Source of the DNA: Marinobacter vulgaris
GTDB taxonomy: Bacteria > Pseudomonadota > Gammaproteobacteria > Pseudomonadales > Oleiphilaceae
Assembly (NCBI RefSeq): GCF_003344045.1
Contig: NZ_QFWX01000003.1
Location: forward strand, 558,001 to 622,000
Direction: 5' to 3'
DNA length: 64,000 nt
The position numbers and the translations under genes are program-made. The notes under the pieces were generated by a model. That model had not been told where the DNA came from and did no database searches. It worked only from the letters and a program-made list of their open reading frames with translations. Shown piece after piece: positions 19,917-31,902 of the stretch (positions within the stretch are counted from its first letter, which is position 1; every line of letters begins with the position of its first letter).

Positions 19917-21260
19917 TCAGTTTTGCGGGTAGCGCTTGCGGGGACTGTTACTGTTCCATTCATCGAGTCGGCCCCGCTTTTCCGCGAGTTTGATTTCCAG
20001 GCCACGATTCACCGGTTGATAGTATCGGCGTTGTTGGATGGACTCCGGCAGGTAGGATTCGCCGGCCGCGAAGGCCTCGGGCTCGTCGTGGGCATAACGG
20101 TACTCATCGCCGTGGCCCATGGACTTCAACAGTTTGGTGGGGGCGTTACGAAGATGCACCGGCACTTCATAATCAGGATCGTTGCGGATATCGGCCATAC
20201 ACTGGTTGAAGGCCTTGTAGACGGCATTGCTCTTCGGCGCCAGCGCCAGGTAGGTCACTGCCTGGGCGAGGGCCAGCTCACCTTCCGGTGACCCCAGCCG
20301 CTCCTGGGCTTCCCAGGCGTCCATGGCAATCTGCAACGCCCTGGGGTCCGCATTACCAATATCCTCGCTGGCAATCCTGGCCAGTCGACGGGCCACGTAC
20401 AGGGGATCACAGCCTCCGTCGAGCATACGGCACAACCAGTACAGGGAACCATCGGGGTCAGAGCCACGAACCGACTTGTGCAACGCCGATATCTGGTCGT
20501 AGAAAACATCTCCGCCCTTGTCAAAACGTCTCAGGCTGGTCTGCAGAACCTGTTCCAGATGGTCCCGCGTGATGACGGCGCGATCTTCCCCGTCAGGTTC
20601 GGCGAGGTCTGTGGCCACCTCAAGGATATTCAAGGCCCGCCTGGCGTCTCCCCCGGAGGCGGAAGCCATGAGATCCAGCACCGGTTGCTCAACCTTGAAA
20701 CGCCCCCCAAGTCCTTCTGGAGAAGACAGGGCGCGGTTCAGCAACTCCAGAATGTCGTCCTCCGAAAGGTTCTTCAGGACATAGACCCGGGTGCGGGACA
20801 ACAGCGCGCTGTTAAGCTCAAACGAGGGGTTTTCGGTGGTGGCACCCACGAAAATGAAGGTGCCATCCTCGATGTGGGGGAGAAACGCATCCTGCTGGCT
20901 TTTATTGAAGCGGTGGACCTCGTCGACAAACAGCAGGGTATCGCGACCCTCGCCGTGTTTGCGGTCTTTCGCCCGCTGCACAATCGCGCGGATGTCCTTG
21001 ACGCCGCTCAGAACGGCAGAGACGGTCTCGAAGCTGAGATCACTGAGGTTGGCCAGCAGGCGGGCAAACGTGGTCTTGCCTACGCCCGGAGGCCCCCAGA
21101 GAATCATGGAATGGAGCTGTCCCTGCTCCACCGCCCGCCGCAGCGGCTTGCCCTCACCGACCAGGTGACCCTGGCCGACGTATTCGTCAAGGCTTGCAGG
21201 GCGCATTCGTGCGGCCAGTGGCCGAAACCCCTGCTGTTCCCCGAACAGGCTTTCCTGCAT
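19917..21260 (-). CDS. rarA: Replication-associated recombination protein A (AAA+ ATPase)
   Basis: A 447-residue RarA (MgsA) of the clamp-loader/WRNIP1 family, which acts at stalled replication forks. Walker A is GPPGVGKT (residues 56-63), Walker [11 protein letters not shown], sensor 1 GATTENPSF, then the lid and the C-terminal tetramerisation domain ([40 protein letters not shown]). The start overlaps the lolA stop as TGATG. The ftsK-lolA-rarA-serS order is widely conserved. Confidence 0.96.
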   Translation of the reverse strand: MQESLFGEQQGFRPLAARMRPASLDEYVGQGHLVGEGKPLRRAVEQGQLHSMILWGPPGVGKTTFARLLANLSDLSFETVSAVLSGVKDIRAIVQRAKDRKHGEGRDTLLFVDEVHRFNKSQQDAFLPHIEDGTFIFVGATTENPSFELNSALLSRTRVYVLKNLSEDDILELLNRALSSPEGLGGRFKVEQPVLDLMASASGGDARRALNILEVATDLAEPDGEDRAVITRDHLEQVLQTSLRRFDKGGDVFYDQISALHKSVRGSDPDGSLYWLCRMLDGGCDPLYVARRLARIASEDIGNADPRALQIAMDAWEAQERLGSPEGELALAQAVTYLALAPKSNAVYKAFNQCMADIRNDPDYEVPVHLRNAPTKLLKSMGHGDEYRYAHDEPEAFAAGESYLPESIQQRRYYQPVNRGLEIKLAEKRGRLDEWNSNSPRKRYPQN

Positions 21261-21913
21261 CAGGCCCCGTCCCGGATCACATCCACGTTGTCGGGATAAT
21301 CGAGAACAAAGGCGCTGTCCTTAATCTCTTCGTTAATGCGGGTATCCTGGAAACTCAGCACGCTGAGCTGGGACAACGAGTCCTGCATTCTCATCTCCTG
21401 GAGCTCTCCCTTGAAGAAGGTCAACTCCAGTGACACGAACAGAGAATCCTCGCTTCTGGGCTCAAGGGTAAATTCCCGGGTGTCGTCACCAATAGATCTC
21501 ATGGATACCTTGTAGGTTTCGTCAAGGTTATCCACTTCCCCACTGAGCAACAGCGCAGGGGTTGTCGACACCTTCTGGTCCAGGCTGTGAACGGTAACCT
21601 GCTCAAGATCCGGGTCATAGACTTCTACCTTGCTGCCATCACTGACCACAAACTGGGAATGAGGCTGGTTGGTTTCCCAGTAGAACAGGCCCGGCCGTTT
21701 GGCCTTGAGAGAACCCCTGCTTTCCTGAACCCGGTTGCCGTTTTCGTTGACCACGATCTGGATAAAGCTCGACTGGAAGGATTCGTAACTTTCCAGGGTT
21801 GAGGCCAGTTCCGCTGCGGCCGCTCCACCGCCGTCCTCGGCGTGGGCAGGCAAGGCAAGCAGCAACGCTGCCAGCACGAAAACCAATCCTGAACTCCTTG
21901 AAACTTTCATCAT
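21260..21913 (-). CDS. lolA: Outer-membrane lipoprotein carrier protein LolA
   Basis: A 217-residue periplasmic chaperone that carries lipoproteins from LolCDE to LolB. A Sec signal peptide (about residues 1-25, cleaved after PAHA) is followed by the LolA half-barrel: [42 protein letters not shown], a [13 protein letters not shown] strand and [24 protein letters not shown] lies 9 bases before the first of two adjacent ATGs. It lies 12 bases after ftsK and overlaps rarA. Confidence 0.96.
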   Translation of the reverse strand: MMKVSRSSGLVFVLAALLLALPAHAEDGGGAAAAELASTLESYESFQSSFIQIVVNENGNRVQESRGSLKAKRPGLFYWETNQPHSQFVVSDGSKVEVYDPDLEQVTVHSLDQKVSTTPALLLSGEVDNLDETYKVSMRSIGDDTREFTLEPRSEDSLFVSLELTFFKGELQEMRMQDSLSQLSVLSFQDTRINEEIKDSAFVLDYPDNVDVIRDGA

Positions 21914-21925
21914 GTGTCTGTGCTC

Positions 21926-24535
21926 CTAATCTCTTGGTGGCGGTGGTGCCAGTACTTCGCGGGCGCCATTGTGTCCGGCCGAGCTGACCACGCCGGATGC
22001 TTCCATGGCCTCGACCAGGTTTGCCGCCCGGTTATAGCCGATCTTGAATTTCCGCTGCACGGATGAAATCGAAACACGCCTGCCCTCGGTCACGAACGCT
22101 ACCGCCTCATCGAACAGGGCATCACCCTCGCTGTCTCCGCCGCCCTCGCTCAGGCTTGGTACCCCGGGCAAATTCTCCCCTTCGGCACCGTTCAGTACAT
22201 CGTCGACATAAACGGGCTCTCCCCGGGCTTTCCAGGCACTGACAACACGGTGTACTTCGTCATCGTCCACGAAGGCGCCGTGCACCCGCACCGGCAGCCC
22301 GGAGCCGGGCGGCAGGTAAAGCATGTCACCATGCCCCAGCAACTGCTCTGCACCACCCTGATCGAGCACCGTACGGGAATCGATCTTGGACGACACCTGG
22401 AACGACATGCGGGTAGGAATGTTGGCCTTGATAAGGCCGGTAATCACATCCACCGAGGGCCGCTGGGTGGCGAGAATGAGGTGGATACCCGCAGCCCGCG
22501 CTTTCTGGGCAATCCGGGCAATCAGCTCCTCCACTTTTTTGCCGACAATCATCATCATGTCAGCGAATTCGTCAATCACCACCACGATAAACGGAAGCGT
22601 CTCCAGCTCGGGGCGCTCCTGCTCATCATCAGCCAGGTGCAGGTCTGGCTTCCAAGTAGGATCCAGCAGGGGCTCGCCCGCCGCCACCGCATCTTTGACC
22701 TTGCGGTTGTAGCCGGCCAGATTACGAACGCCCAGGCTAGCCAGCAGCCGGTATCGTCGCTCCATCTCCGCTACACACCAGCGCAGGGCGTTGGCGGCAT
22801 CCTTCATATCGGTAACCACCGGCGCCAGCAGATGCGGTATGCCGTCGTAGATGCTCAACTCCAGCATCTTCGGGTCCACCATGATAAAACGGACTTCCTC
22901 CGGCGTGGCTTTGAACAGCATGCTCAACAGCATGGCGTTCACACCCACCGATTTGCCGGAACCCGTGGTGCCCGCCACCAGCAAGTGCGGCATTTTCGCC
23001 AGGTTGGCCACCATCGGATTGCCGCCGATATCGTTGCCCAGCGCCAGGGTCAGGGCGGACGAGGATTCGGTAAATACCCGGGCACTCAATACCTCACTGA
23101 GGCGTACCATTTCACGCTCTTCGTTGGGTATTTCGATACCGACCACGGATTTGCCCGGGATCACCTCAACCACGCGAACACTGAGAACGGCCAACGCACG
23201 CGCCAGGTCTTTCGCCAGATTGGAGATCTTGCTGACCTTCACTCCTGGAGCGGGCTTGATCTCAAACCGGGTGATAACCGGGCCAGGATTAACCTCCACC
23301 ACTTCCACGGAAACGCCAAAATCTGCCAGTTTCTCCTCCAGAAGCCGCGACATGTGCTGCAGAGACTCTTCGGAGTAACCCTTTTCCTTGCGCTCTTCCG
23401 GTGGATCCAGAAGGGAAATAGGTGGAATTGTGCTTTCCACATCTTCCAGCAGCGACGCCTGTTTGCTGCCGCCACTGCTGTTGGTTGCCGACTGATCTTC
23501 GCGCTTGAACGGAGAGATCTTCAAAGACTTGCCGGCGGGGCCCTTGTCGGCACCCTTGCGACCGGTTCCGGGAACTTCGCGACTGTGTGTGGGAGCATCT
23601 GGCTCGGGGGCGCTACCATCCCGTGAGCTGAAGCTTTCCAGGCGTGCCGGCTCGACATCATTGCCGGACTGCACGCCCTCCAGTCCAGGCTCGCGCCGTT
23701 CTTTCGGGGGCGTTGCCGGCTTTGGCTTCTTCCTGACGAGCCCCAGCAGGCGCCTCCACCAGGACGCTCCAGTCGGGGCTGCATCCTTGCCGGAGGTGGC
23801 AATCTTTTCGCGCACCACGGGCGGTTCCACGGGCTTCTTTGCAGATGTTGGCGCCGCGGATCCCGGCGTATTCGCCGCTCCCCGCGCCTTGCCGGAGGAG
23901 GCAAACAGACTCTTGATGCTGTTACCGGCGCGCAGGGTCAGCTTTCCCAACTGATCCATCAACCAGAACCAGGAAAGCCCGGTGCTGACCGTCAACGCAA
24001 ACAGGAATATGGCAATCAGCAACAGCGTTGTCGCCGGCAGATTGAAGAAACGCACCATGGCATCGGCGACCGCTGCGCCCAGCACTCCCCCGGAACTGAC
24101 ACCAAGCCCGAACACGGAGTACAGCGACAGCAGACTGGTCGCCGACAACAGAATCAGCAGAAACCCACCGAAGCGTACCAGGAACAATGGCATGTGCATG
24201 TCGATGGGGTCATTTCGGCGCTGGATGAGCATGAGGGCGTAAGCCGCGATCATCACCGGGAACAGGAAGGCCACGTGACCAAAGAAATCACGGAGCAGGC
24301 TCGCGAGCCAGGCACCGGTGCGGCCGGCATAATTCTGCACACTGGTTTCATGGCCAATGCTGGCCCAGCCGGGGTCCGCGGGGCTGAAAGTAACCAGTGC
24401 CATGCCCAGATAGATACACAGTGCAATCAGCGCAATCACGGCGCCTTCTCTGGCCCCCTGGGCCAGAAAACGCCGGAATCGCAACTGCTTGTCGGTCAGC
24501 TCCCCTGATTTTTTTGCTTTTGCGCTCTCAGCCAT
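21926..24535 (-). CDS. ftsK: DNA translocase FtsK
   Basis: An 869-residue septal DNA pump that moves chromosome dimers to dif and activates XerCD. The N-terminal four-TM domain covers about residues 30-210; a Pro/Ser/Lys-rich linker of only about 200 residues follows, far shorter than that of the E. coli protein (about 1,330 aa). The motor begins near [20 protein letters not shown]; Walker A is AGTTGSGKS (about 517-525) and Walker [15 protein letters not shown]. The C-terminal gamma winged helix ([20 protein letters not shown] ... [17 protein letters not shown]) reads KOPS. It lies six bases after metZ. Confidence 0.96.
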   Translation of the reverse strand: MAESAKAKKSGELTDKQLRFRRFLAQGAREGAVIALIALCIYLGMALVTFSPADPGWASIGHETSVQNYAGRTGAWLASLLRDFFGHVAFLFPVMIAAYALMLIQRRNDPIDMHMPLFLVRFGGFLLILLSATSLLSLYSVFGLGVSSGGVLGAAVADAMVRFFNLPATTLLLIAIFLFALTVSTGLSWFWLMDQLGKLTLRAGNSIKSLFASSGKARGAANTPGSAAPTSAKKPVEPPVVREKIATSGKDAAPTGASWWRRLLGLVRKKPKPATPPKERREPGLEGVQSGNDVEPARLESFSSRDGSAPEPDAPTHSREVPGTGRKGADKGPAGKSLKISPFKREDQSATNSSGGSKQASLLEDVESTIPPISLLDPPEERKEKGYSEESLQHMSRLLEEKLADFGVSVEVVEVNPGPVITRFEIKPAPGVKVSKISNLAKDLARALAVLSVRVVEVIPGKSVVGIEIPNEEREMVRLSEVLSARVFTESSSALTLALGNDIGGNPMVANLAKMPHLLVAGTTGSGKSVGVNAMLLSMLFKATPEEVRFIMVDPKMLELSIYDGIPHLLAPVVTDMKDAANALRWCVAEMERRYRLLASLGVRNLAGYNRKVKDAVAAGEPLLDPTWKPDLHLADDEQERPELETLPFIVVVIDEFADMMMIVGKKVEELIARIAQKARAAGIHLILATQRPSVDVITGLIKANIPTRMSFQVSSKIDSRTVLDQGGAEQLLGHGDMLYLPPGSGLPVRVHGAFVDDDEVHRVVSAWKARGEPVYVDDVLNGAEGENLPGVPSLSEGGGDSEGDALFDEAVAFVTEGRRVSISSVQRKFKIGYNRAANLVEAMEASGVVSSAGHNGAREVLAPPPPRD

Positions 24536-24541
24536 GAATGC

Positions 24542-25783
24542 TCAGACAGTTCCCTGACGGTAATTTTCAAGAACCTCAAACCCGCGCTGCAGGTCGGTTT
24601 TGAGATCCTCAACAGCTTCAATACCTACCGAGATCCGTACCAGATTTTCGGTAATGCCCGCCTGCTCCTTATCCTCCGGAGACAGTCGGCCATGGGTGGT
24701 CGTGGCCGGATGCGTAATGGTTGTTTTGACGTCGCCAAGATTGGCGGTAATGGAGATCATCCGGGTCGCGTCTATAAAAGCCCAGGCCTCGTCTCTCGCG
24801 CCTTTCACGGTAAACGAGAGCACGCCTCCGAACCCGCTCTGCTGACGCTTTGCCAGATCATGCTGCGGGTGGTCGGGCAAACCGGCATAGAACACCCGAT
24901 CCACTGTGCCCTGCCCTTCCAGCCATTTGGCCAACTCTAACGCATTGTCACAGTGGGCGCGCATACGGATTGGTAAGGTTTCCAGACCCTTAAGGAAAAC
25001 CCACGCGTTGAACGGGCTCATGGTGGGGCCGGCTGAGCGCAGAAAACCGTAAACTTCATCCATCAGTTTATCGGGACCAACCACCACGCCGCCGACGCAT
25101 CGACCCTGCCCATCCAGGTACTTGGTAGCGGAATGAATAATGATGTCCGCACCGTGCTCTAGTGGCCGCTGGAGGACCGGCGTACAAAAGCAGTTATCCA
25201 CCACAAACAGGGCATCATTATCGCGGGCGAGCCTGGCCAGAGCCGCCATATCCGCCACTTCACACAGAGGATTGGACGGGGTTTCAATGAAGATCATCCG
25301 GGTTTCCGGACGCACGGCAGCCTGCCACTGGGCCAGGTCCGTCAGCGCCACAAAGGTGGTTTCCACACCGAATTTGGCAAGGTACTTCTGGAACAGGACG
25401 TTGGTGGTGCCAAATACGCCCCGTGAGCAGATTACGTGGTCGCCGGACTTCATAAGAGCCATGCAGGTTGCCAGGATGGCCGCCATGCCGGAAGCGGTTG
25501 CCACTGCCCGTTCGCCACCTTCCATGGCCGCAATTCTGGCCTCGAATGCCTGCACCGTGGGGTTGGTAAAGCGGGAATAGATATTACCCGGCTCATCGCC
25601 CCCGAACCGCGCCGCCGCTTGGGCCGCGCTGCCATAGACAAAACTGGAGGTGGGGAAAATCGCGTCACTGTGTTCCAGCTGACCAGTGCGGATCTGCCCG
25701 GCACGGACCGCGAGAGTGTCCACAGACATGCCCTCGAGATCCGACTCGGGGATCAGGACATGCTCTTCGCGGCGGTAAGTCAT
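24542..25783 (-). CDS. metZ: O-succinylhomoserine sulfhydrylase
   Basis: A 413-residue PLP enzyme of the Cys/Met metabolism family. MetZ makes homocysteine directly from O-succinylhomoserine and sulfide, bypassing cystathionine. The PLP lysine is in HSATKYLDGQGRCVGG; other family marks are YSRFTNPTVQAFE, ATASGMAAI and IETPSNPLCEVAD. The MetZ rather than MetB/MetC call rests on family resemblance and on its place after purF, which is the same in Pseudomonas. It starts 30 bases after the purF stop. Confidence 0.92.
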   Translation of the reverse strand: MTYRREEHVLIPESDLEGMSVDTLAVRAGQIRTGQLEHSDAIFPTSSFVYGSAAQAAARFGGDEPGNIYSRFTNPTVQAFEARIAAMEGGERAVATASGMAAILATCMALMKSGDHVICSRGVFGTTNVLFQKYLAKFGVETTFVALTDLAQWQAAVRPETRMIFIETPSNPLCEVADMAALARLARDNDALFVVDNCFCTPVLQRPLEHGADIIIHSATKYLDGQGRCVGGVVVGPDKLMDEVYGFLRSAGPTMSPFNAWVFLKGLETLPIRMRAHCDNALELAKWLEGQGTVDRVFYAGLPDHPQHDLAKRQQSGFGGVLSFTVKGARDEAWAFIDATRMISITANLGDVKTTITHPATTTHGRLSPEDKEQAGITENLVRISVGIEAVEDLKTDLQRGFEVLENYRQGTV

Positions 25784-25813
25784 GACAAACTCCTGTTTAC
25801 AACCATGGTCTTA

Positions 25814-27346
25814 TCAGTCTTCATCGTTATACAGATCAATAATACCGTTATCGGAGGAATCGGATGAATCTCCGCCACTGGCCTGAAAGCGGTTTTCATC
25901 GTTACGGGCGGCTTCCAGTTTGTTCAGATACGCTGCGTCCACATCACCGGTCACATAGTTCCCGGTAAACACCGAGCATTCCCAGCCTTCAATCTCTGGA
26001 TTGACGTCGTTAACGCAGGCGATCAGATCCTCCAGATCCTGGTACAACAGCCAGTCGGCACCAATCAATTGGCCGATTTCATCAACGCTGCGACCATGGG
26101 CAATCAGCTCATTCACCGACGGCATGTCGATGCCGTACACATTGGGGTAGCGCACGGGCGGCGCCGCCGAGGCGAAGTACACCTTGCGTGCACCCGCATC
26201 CCTGGCCATCTGCACAATCTCCTTGCACGTCGTGCCCCGGACGATCGAGTCGTCCACCAGCATTACATTCTTACCGCGAAACTCCAGGTCGATGGGGTTC
26301 AGTTTCTGGCGGACGGATTTCTTGCGCATTTTCTGGCCGGGCATAATGAACGTACGGCCGATATAACGGTTCTTGATAAAACCTTCCCGGAACTTTACCC
26401 CCAACCGGTGCGCCATCTGCATGGCAGAGGTACGGCTGGTGTCGGGAATGGGCATGACCACATCAATGTCGTGATCCGGGCGTTCCCGCAGCACCTTTTC
26501 AGCCAGGGTTTCCCCCATCCGCAGGCGCGCCTTGTAAACGGATACCTGGTCAATAATGGAGTCAGGCCGGGCGAAATACACGTGCTCGAAAACGCAGGGG
26601 TAGAGATGGGGGTCTTCTGCGCACTGCTGGGTGTACAGCGTGCCATCCGTTTCAATGTACACGGCCTCACCCGGCGCAATATCCCGCACCAGTTTGAATC
26701 CGGCCGCGCTGAGAGCGACGCTCTCGGAAGCAATCATGTACTCCTCACCCTCTTCAGTCTTGCGCACGCCATAACAGGCCGGACGAATACCGTTGGGATC
26801 GCGGAAGCCGACAATGCCATAACCGGTAATCATCGCAATGACGGCATAGGCCCCGCGGCAACGTTTGTGCACGGCGCGCACAGCGGCAAAGATCTCTTCC
26901 TTGGTCGGGTCAAGCTTGCCCAGCTTCTGCAGTTCGTGGGCGAACACGTTCAGCAGGACTTCGGAATCGGAGTTGGTATTGATATGGCGCAGGTCGGTGC
27001 GGAACAGATCGTTGCTGAGGTCTTCCGCGTTGGTCAGGTTACCGTTGTGGGCAAGGGTAATACCGTAGGGGCTGTTGACATAGAACGGTTGCGCCTCGGC
27101 CGAGCTGGAACTGCCGGCTGTCGGGTAACGCACGTGGCCGATACCGACATTGCCCACCAGTCTCCGCATATGACGGGTGCGGAATACATCCCTGACCAGC
27201 CCGTTGTCTTTGCGCAGGAAAAAACGTTCATCCTGAAAGGTAACAATTCCCGCTGCATCCTGGCCCCGGTGCTGTAATACGGTCAGCGCATCGTAAAGCG
27301 ACTGATTCACGTTGGAAGTACTGACTATGCCGACAATGCCACACAT
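25814..27346 (-). CDS. purF: Amidophosphoribosyltransferase
   Basis: A 510-residue glutamine PRPP amidotransferase, the first committed step of purine synthesis. It begins MCGIVGIV, so Cys2 is the glutaminase nucleophile after Met removal and there is no propeptide. The glutaminase half (to about residue 240) is followed by the PRTase half with PRPP loop [14 protein letters not shown]. The flexible loop region ([13 protein letters not shown]) is present. It lies 35 bases downstream of cvpA, the usual partner. Confidence 0.97.
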   Translation of the reverse strand: MCGIVGIVSTSNVNQSLYDALTVLQHRGQDAAGIVTFQDERFFLRKDNGLVRDVFRTRHMRRLVGNVGIGHVRYPTAGSSSSAEAQPFYVNSPYGITLAHNGNLTNAEDLSNDLFRTDLRHINTNSDSEVLLNVFAHELQKLGKLDPTKEEIFAAVRAVHKRCRGAYAVIAMITGYGIVGFRDPNGIRPACYGVRKTEEGEEYMIASESVALSAAGFKLVRDIAPGEAVYIETDGTLYTQQCAEDPHLYPCVFEHVYFARPDSIIDQVSVYKARLRMGETLAEKVLRERPDHDIDVVMPIPDTSRTSAMQMAHRLGVKFREGFIKNRYIGRTFIMPGQKMRKKSVRQKLNPIDLEFRGKNVMLVDDSIVRGTTCKEIVQMARDAGARKVYFASAAPPVRYPNVYGIDMPSVNELIAHGRSVDEIGQLIGADWLLYQDLEDLIACVNDVNPEIEGWECSVFTGNYVTGDVDAAYLNKLEAARNDENRFQASGGDSSDSSDNGIIDLYNDED

Positions 27347-27381
27347 GGATACGGTAATCTCCGAGGTGTTAAAACTGAATG

Positions 27382-27951
27382 TTAGCGGGTTGCGGAAACG
27401 GGGTCCGCACTATCGTCCGTCTGGATATAGGAGGAGCTGTCCGTGCCACCACCTGCCGGCCCGAGAAAGCGGGCGAATTCATCTCCAAGGGTCCTGCGTG
27501 ACCAGTCCTCGACCACAGCCAGACGGTCAATCATCACGGATGTGCGCCACCAGGTATCTTCCGCGAGAGGCGTATAGCGGGTGAAAGCAATAGCAACAAT
27601 GACCACCACAAGGCCTCGTAACAGACCAAAGCCCATCCCCAGTACCCGGTCAGTTGCTGACAGGCCTGTCGCCTTTACCAGGTGACCGATCAGGTTATTG
27701 ATGATGGCGCCGACGATCAGGGTGGAAAAAAACAGGATGGCAAACGCTGCAACCAGGCGCACCAATGGCGTCTCAACGGTGCCCTCAAGAAGAGACTGCA
27801 TCTGGGGGTGAAACGTTCGGGCAATAATAAACGCACCCACCCAGGTTATCAGTGACAGCGCTTCCTTGATGAAGCCACGCTTGAGACTGATAAGGGTAGA
27901 AACAGTAATCAGGGCAATGATGACCCAGTCGATCCAGATCAGCGCATCCAT
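27382..27951 (-). CDS. cvpA: CvpA-family membrane protein
   Basis: A 189-residue inner-membrane protein of the colicin V production family, with four predicted TM segments: [51 protein letters not shown] and [14 protein letters not shown]. The TM2-TM3 region and GMGFGLLRG are typical. The C-terminal 45 residues are soluble and polar. The biochemical role is not settled. The cvpA-purF pairing is conserved, and colicin V is not implied. Confidence 0.92.
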   Translation of the reverse strand: MDALIWIDWVIIALITVSTLISLKRGFIKEALSLITWVGAFIIARTFHPQMQSLLEGTVETPLVRLVAAFAILFFSTLIVGAIINNLIGHLVKATGLSATDRVLGMGFGLLRGLVVVIVAIAFTRYTPLAEDTWWRTSVMIDRLAVVEDWSRRTLGDEFARFLGPAGGGTDSSSYIQTDDSADPVSATR

Positions 27952-28046
27952 GGAAAACCCGGTGGAGGAACGGAAGCGCGAATTCTATCAGGAAACGTCA
28001 CCTGACCAAACCGCCCATTACGCAATACTGAGCGCCGCCTGCCGCC

Positions 28047-28679
28047 TTAACGGTCCCCTGACGTTACCAGGCTGTTGAGGCCGAAAGCTTTGTCCAGTGC
28101 CTGTTTGGCTTTCTCGGCCTCTGCTTTCTCGGCAAAGGGACCGGTGAAAACCCGGGTCAGCTCTGCATCGCCACGGGTCACCTGCTGAAGGTGAGACTTG
28201 TAGCCCCTGTCCCGGACCTTGTCGCGAAGGTTTCGGGCGTTGTCAGCGCTACCAAAACTACCCAGCTGCACCACCCAGGCGCCCTCAAGGGACCGGGTAA
28301 ATTCGGCGGAATCCTCCTCACTGACCGGTTCTTCCGGCTCAGTCTCGCTGGCCTGCTGTTGAGACACCTCAGGCTCCTCGACCGTGGGAGCCGGCTCAGG
28401 TGCCTCTACCTCTGACACCTCCCGGGGAGGCTCTTCAAAGGACGGCTCTGGCACTGAAGACGCAGGCTCGTCCTCACCGGATTCTTCAAGACGGTAGGCG
28501 GGCGCATCGGCAACGTCCGGTTCCGGCGCTTCAACTTCCGGAAAAGGGGGTTCTTCGGGAATCTTGATGGAGGTGGATTCACGTTCGGAGTGTGGCTCAT
28601 CAAACATCATCGGCACGAAGATAACGGCGAGAGACACCAGCACGAGCGCTCCGATGATTCTTTGCTTCAGTCCGTCCAC
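28047..28679 (-). CDS. SPOR-domain inner-membrane protein (DedD-like)
   Basis: A 210-residue protein with one N-terminal TM helix (about residues 9-24), a long acidic Pro/Glu/Val-rich periplasmic linker (about 30-130) and a C-terminal SPOR domain (WVVQLGSFGSADNARNLRDK ... VFTGPFAEKAEAEKAKQAL). SPOR domains bind denuded septal glycan, so a divisome-associated role like DedD is likely. The position between folC and cvpA is that of E. coli dedD and its Pseudomonas counterpart. Confidence 0.88.
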   Translation of the reverse strand: MDGLKQRIIGALVLVSLAVIFVPMMFDEPHSERESTSIKIPEEPPFPEVEAPEPDVADAPAYRLEESGEDEPASSVPEPSFEEPPREVSEVEAPEPAPTVEEPEVSQQQASETEPEEPVSEEDSAEFTRSLEGAWVVQLGSFGSADNARNLRDKVRDRGYKSHLQQVTRGDAELTRVFTGPFAEKAEAEKAKQALDKAFGLNSLVTSGDR

Positions 28680-28800
28680 GTTACGCTAACCCCTGTTAAT
28701 TCACGACTTGCCATAATTGACCAATACCGCGTCCGATAATAACCGCCGCCTACAGAGAACTCAAAGGCTCATCCCGGGGATGACGGATATTTAAGATGCG

Positions 28801-30117
28801 TCATTTTCCCAGAGCATCACGAGCCGCCGCCACGGTATAGAAGGATCCGAACACAATGATCAGGTCATCCTGGGACGCTTGCGCCAGAGTAAACTTCAGG
28901 GCTTCCCAGACCGACGACCATCGCTTTGGCAAAGGCTCCTGGATAACCTCAACCAGGCGTGCTGCCAGCTCCTCGCTACTCAAACCCCGAGGCACCTCGA
29001 GCCCCACCAGGTGCCATTGATCCACAACCAGGCTCATGGCCCGGGCGACACCCTCCACATCCTTGTCCGCAAGTGCTCCATAGACAGCGATGACGTGTCC
29101 GCCAGGCTTTCTCTGACGGCCAAGCCGCGCTGCAAGCCAGGCCGCTGCGTGAGGATTGTGACCGACGTCTGCAACAACCTCGGGCAATGCGTTCAGAGTT
29201 TCGTAACGTCCAGCCAGCGTGAGCCCTGCGAGCAGCTGTTCAATCGCGGACAACTCCAGCGCCGGTTCAAGCTGACGAATGGCAACAACCGCAGCGGCCA
29301 GGCTGTGGACAGGAAGCCCGGTATCTGGAAGCCTTACATCGTCGCCGTAACGGGCCTGCCTGAGGATGAACCCGCCCGTTGCATTTCCATCCCTGTCGGA
29401 AGCAACGAGCTGATAGGTTTCACCCGGGTGCTCCAGCCGGACCTTCTGGGCAGATGCCTGCTGCAGCACGGACTTGGGGGGATCAATGTCCGCATAAATG
29501 GCACTGATGCCAGGGCGAAGTATTCCCGCCTTCTCGAAGCCGATCGACTCTCGGTTATCGCCGAGAAACGATACGTGATCAATGTCCACGGACGTAATGA
29601 TCGCCAGATCCGGATCCAGCACATTCACCGCATCCAGCCGGCCGCCGAGCCCTACTTCCAGGACCCAGTCCTCGACACCCGCTTCCTCAAACAGTACGAA
29701 TGCAGCAAGGGTGCCAAACTCAAAATAGGTCAGTGTGGTAGTACCGCGCGCAGCCTCAACCCGCTCGAAGGCGCGAACGAGCAGTTCGTCGGTCACGTTC
29801 GAGCCGTTGATACGGACCCGTTCATTGTAGTGCTGAAGGTGCGGCGAGGTGTAGGCACCGGTCGACCGCCCTGCCCTGATCAGAAGTTGTTCAAGCGCTG
29901 TGACAGCGCTGCCTTTGCCATTGGTACCGCCAACCGTAATGATCCTTGCTGACGGACTTCGGCGAAACAGGCGCCGCAGTACCAGAAGAACACGGTCAAG
30001 GCCGAGGTCGATTTCCGAAGGGTGGATGGATTCCAGGTAACCAAGCCATTGCTCAAGGCTGGCTCCAGCGCCCGGCACAACAGAGTGCCGGGCGCTGGAA
30101 TCATTCTGCGGGGACAT
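28801..30117 (-). CDS. folC: Folylpolyglutamate synthase / dihydrofolate synthase
   Basis: A 438-residue bifunctional Mur-ligase-fold enzyme that adds glutamate to dihydropteroate and to folates. The ATP loop is [18 protein letters not shown] (about residues 53-70); [18 protein letters not shown] and [13 protein letters not shown] are family signatures. The ATG used ([11 protein letters not shown]) overlaps the accD end by 17 bases; a TTG nine codons further up is possible but has no better ribosome site. It supplies folates from the PabB branch and lies in the accD-folC-SPOR-cvpA-purF run. Confidence 0.95.
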   Translation of the reverse strand: MSPQNDSSARHSVVPGAGASLEQWLGYLESIHPSEIDLGLDRVLLVLRRLFRRSPSARIITVGGTNGKGSAVTALEQLLIRAGRSTGAYTSPHLQHYNERVRINGSNVTDELLVRAFERVEAARGTTTLTYFEFGTLAAFVLFEEAGVEDWVLEVGLGGRLDAVNVLDPDLAIITSVDIDHVSFLGDNRESIGFEKAGILRPGISAIYADIDPPKSVLQQASAQKVRLEHPGETYQLVASDRDGNATGGFILRQARYGDDVRLPDTGLPVHSLAAAVVAIRQLEPALELSAIEQLLAGLTLAGRYETLNALPEVVADVGHNPHAAAWLAARLGRQRKPGGHVIAVYGALADKDVEGVARAMSLVVDQWHLVGLEVPRGLSSEELAARLVEVIQEPLPKRWSSVWEALKFTLAQASQDDLIIVFGSFYTVAAARDALGK

Positions 30118-31027
30118 CGTTTTCCGGACGCTCCGACACTTCAAACTCTATCGGTTCCTCCGTAGCCGGCTTATCGAGACCGGTAAACTTCGCCAGCAAC
30201 GCTGCAATACGCTCGCGCATCTGGTGGCGGTGCAGAATCATGTCGATGGCACCATGCTCCAGCAGGAACTCGCTGCGCTGGAAACCTTCCGGAAGCTTCT
30301 CACGAACCGTCTGCTCAATCACCCGCGGGCCGGCGAAACCGATCAATGCGTAGGGCTCCGCGATGTTCAGATCGCCCAGCATGGCCAGGCTGGCGGAAAC
30401 GCCGCCAAAAACCGGATCCGTCATCACGGAAATGTAGGGAATGCCTTCCTGCTTCATGCGCTCAAGCACCGCTGCGGTCTTGGACATCTGCATCAACGAC
30501 AGAATGGCTTCCTGCATGCGCGCACCACCACTGGCGGAGAAACAGACCAAGGGAATCCGCTCCTCCAGACAAACGTTAGCCGCCTGGACAAACTTTTCAC
30601 CCACCACCTGGCCCATGGAACCACCAAGGAAGTTGAACTCGAACGCTACCGCAACCAGGGGCGTATCAAGACAGGTGCCGCGCATGGCCACTAGGGCATC
30701 TTTTTCACCGGTCGCCTTCTGATTCTGGGTCAGGCGATCCTTGTAGCGTTTGCTGTCCTTGAACTTCAGTCTATCCCAGGGCTCCAGATCAGCTGCGATC
30801 TCCTGCCGGCCATCGTCGTCAAGAAAAATATCCAGGCGGCGGCGAGCGGTCACCCGCAAGTGGTGCTGACATTTGGGACAAACATCCAGATTCTTGTCGA
30901 GCTCCGGCTTGTACAGAAAAGCCCCACACTTCGGACATTTCTTCCAGAGCCCCTCGGGAACCCCGGTCCGTTGCTTGGAATCCGAGCGGATTTTGCTCGG
31001 CATGATCTTGTCCAGCCAGTTACTCAT
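30101..31027 (-). CDS. accD: Acetyl-CoA carboxylase carboxyltransferase subunit beta
   Basis: A 308-residue AccD, partner of AccA in forming malonyl-CoA. The N-terminal zinc ribbon [23 protein letters not shown] lies at about residues 31-53 with all four Cys. The crotonase-fold carboxyltransferase core includes [33 protein letters not shown] and [19 protein letters not shown]. It starts 42 bases after the trpA stop, and its end overlaps folC. Confidence 0.97.
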   Translation of the reverse strand: MSNWLDKIMPSKIRSDSKQRTGVPEGLWKKCPKCGAFLYKPELDKNLDVCPKCQHHLRVTARRRLDIFLDDDGRQEIAADLEPWDRLKFKDSKRYKDRLTQNQKATGEKDALVAMRGTCLDTPLVAVAFEFNFLGGSMGQVVGEKFVQAANVCLEERIPLVCFSASGGARMQEAILSLMQMSKTAAVLERMKQEGIPYISVMTDPVFGGVSASLAMLGDLNIAEPYALIGFAGPRVIEQTVREKLPEGFQRSEFLLEHGAIDMILHRHQMRERIAALLAKFTGLDKPATEEPIEFEVSERPENDVPAE

Positions 31028-31069
31028 GGTCTCATCCTGTCCTTATATGCCTGCCGGAAACCCGTCTGA

Positions 31070-31882
31070 TCAGGAAGGCAGGCTGTCCAGTGCTTCGCGC
31101 ATCGGGTGAAGCAGATCTGTCAGCGCCCGTTTGAGCTGATCAGGATCTGCCTGATTCCGGGCTATTGTATCCACCAGCACACTACCGACAATTACACCAT
31201 CGGATACCTGACCGACAGCCGCAGCGGTGGCTGCATCACGAATACCAAAGCCGACGGCTACCGGAAGCGCCGTGAGTTCGTGAATATGGGCGACGTTCGC
31301 GGCGACCTCATCAACGTCGATCTTACCCGCGCCAGTCACACCCTTGAATGAAACATAGTACACATAGCCGGAACTGTGCTCACTGATTGCACGAATCCGA
31401 TCATCAGTGGTGGTTGGCGCCAGCAGAAATATCGCATCCAGGTTGCGCGCGGTGAATAACGGCGCTACTTCATCGGCTTCTTCGGGAGGCAGGTCGACGG
31501 TCAGAATGCCATCGACGCCGGCATCGACGGCTCCGTCGGCAAATTTTTCCTGGCCCATGGCTTCCATGGGGTTAAGATAGCCCATCAGCACGATGGGCGT
31601 TGCGTCATCTTTCTCGCGGAAGCTTTTCACCATCGCCAGCACCTGGCGCAATGAGGTTCCATGCTTGAGCGAGCGCTCACAGGCGCGCTGGATCACCGGA
31701 CCATCCGCCATGGGGTCCGAAAATGGAACCCCCAGCTCGATGATATCTGCGCCGGCATCCACAAGGGTGTGCATCAACTCAACGGTCTGATCCGGGTGCG
31801 GATCCCCTGCGGTAATGTAAGGGATCAGCGCCTTGCGACCCTGCTCTTTCAGGGCCTTAAGCACCCCTTCGATTCGACTCAT
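31070..31882 (-). CDS. trpA: Tryptophan synthase alpha chain
   Basis: A 270-residue TIM-barrel subunit that cleaves indole-3-glycerol phosphate to indole. The catalytic Glu is in [20 protein letters not shown] (about residues 45-64) and the catalytic Asp in [14 protein letters not shown]. The phosphate-binding loop VGFGIRD is present. It lies 20 bases downstream of trpB; the two subunits form an alpha2-beta2 channelling complex. The pair sits between trpF and accD, which are adjacent in Pseudomonas aeruginosa. Confidence 0.97.
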   Translation of the reverse strand: MSRIEGVLKALKEQGRKALIPYITAGDPHPDQTVELMHTLVDAGADIIELGVPFSDPMADGPVIQRACERSLKHGTSLRQVLAMVKSFREKDDATPIVLMGYLNPMEAMGQEKFADGAVDAGVDGILTVDLPPEEADEVAPLFTARNLDAIFLLAPTTTDDRIRAISEHSSGYVYYVSFKGVTGAGKIDVDEVAANVAHIHELTALPVAVGFGIRDAATAAAVGQVSDGVIVGSVLVDTIARNQADPDQLKRALTDLLHPMREALDSLPS

Positions 31883-31902
31883 GCCTGCTCCTTTGTTGTT
31901 GC

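Noticed and set aside
22250..23626. A 458-codon open frame on the plus strand
   Set aside because: It lies wholly antisense to ftsK, whose motor motifs are unmistakable. The predicted protein is rich in His, Gln and Arg, which is typical of antisense frames in GC-rich genes.
27382..27951. A colicin V (bacteriocin) production locus
   Set aside because: The name of the cvpA family is historical; it sits before purF as in most gammaproteobacteria and no bacteriocin genes are near.
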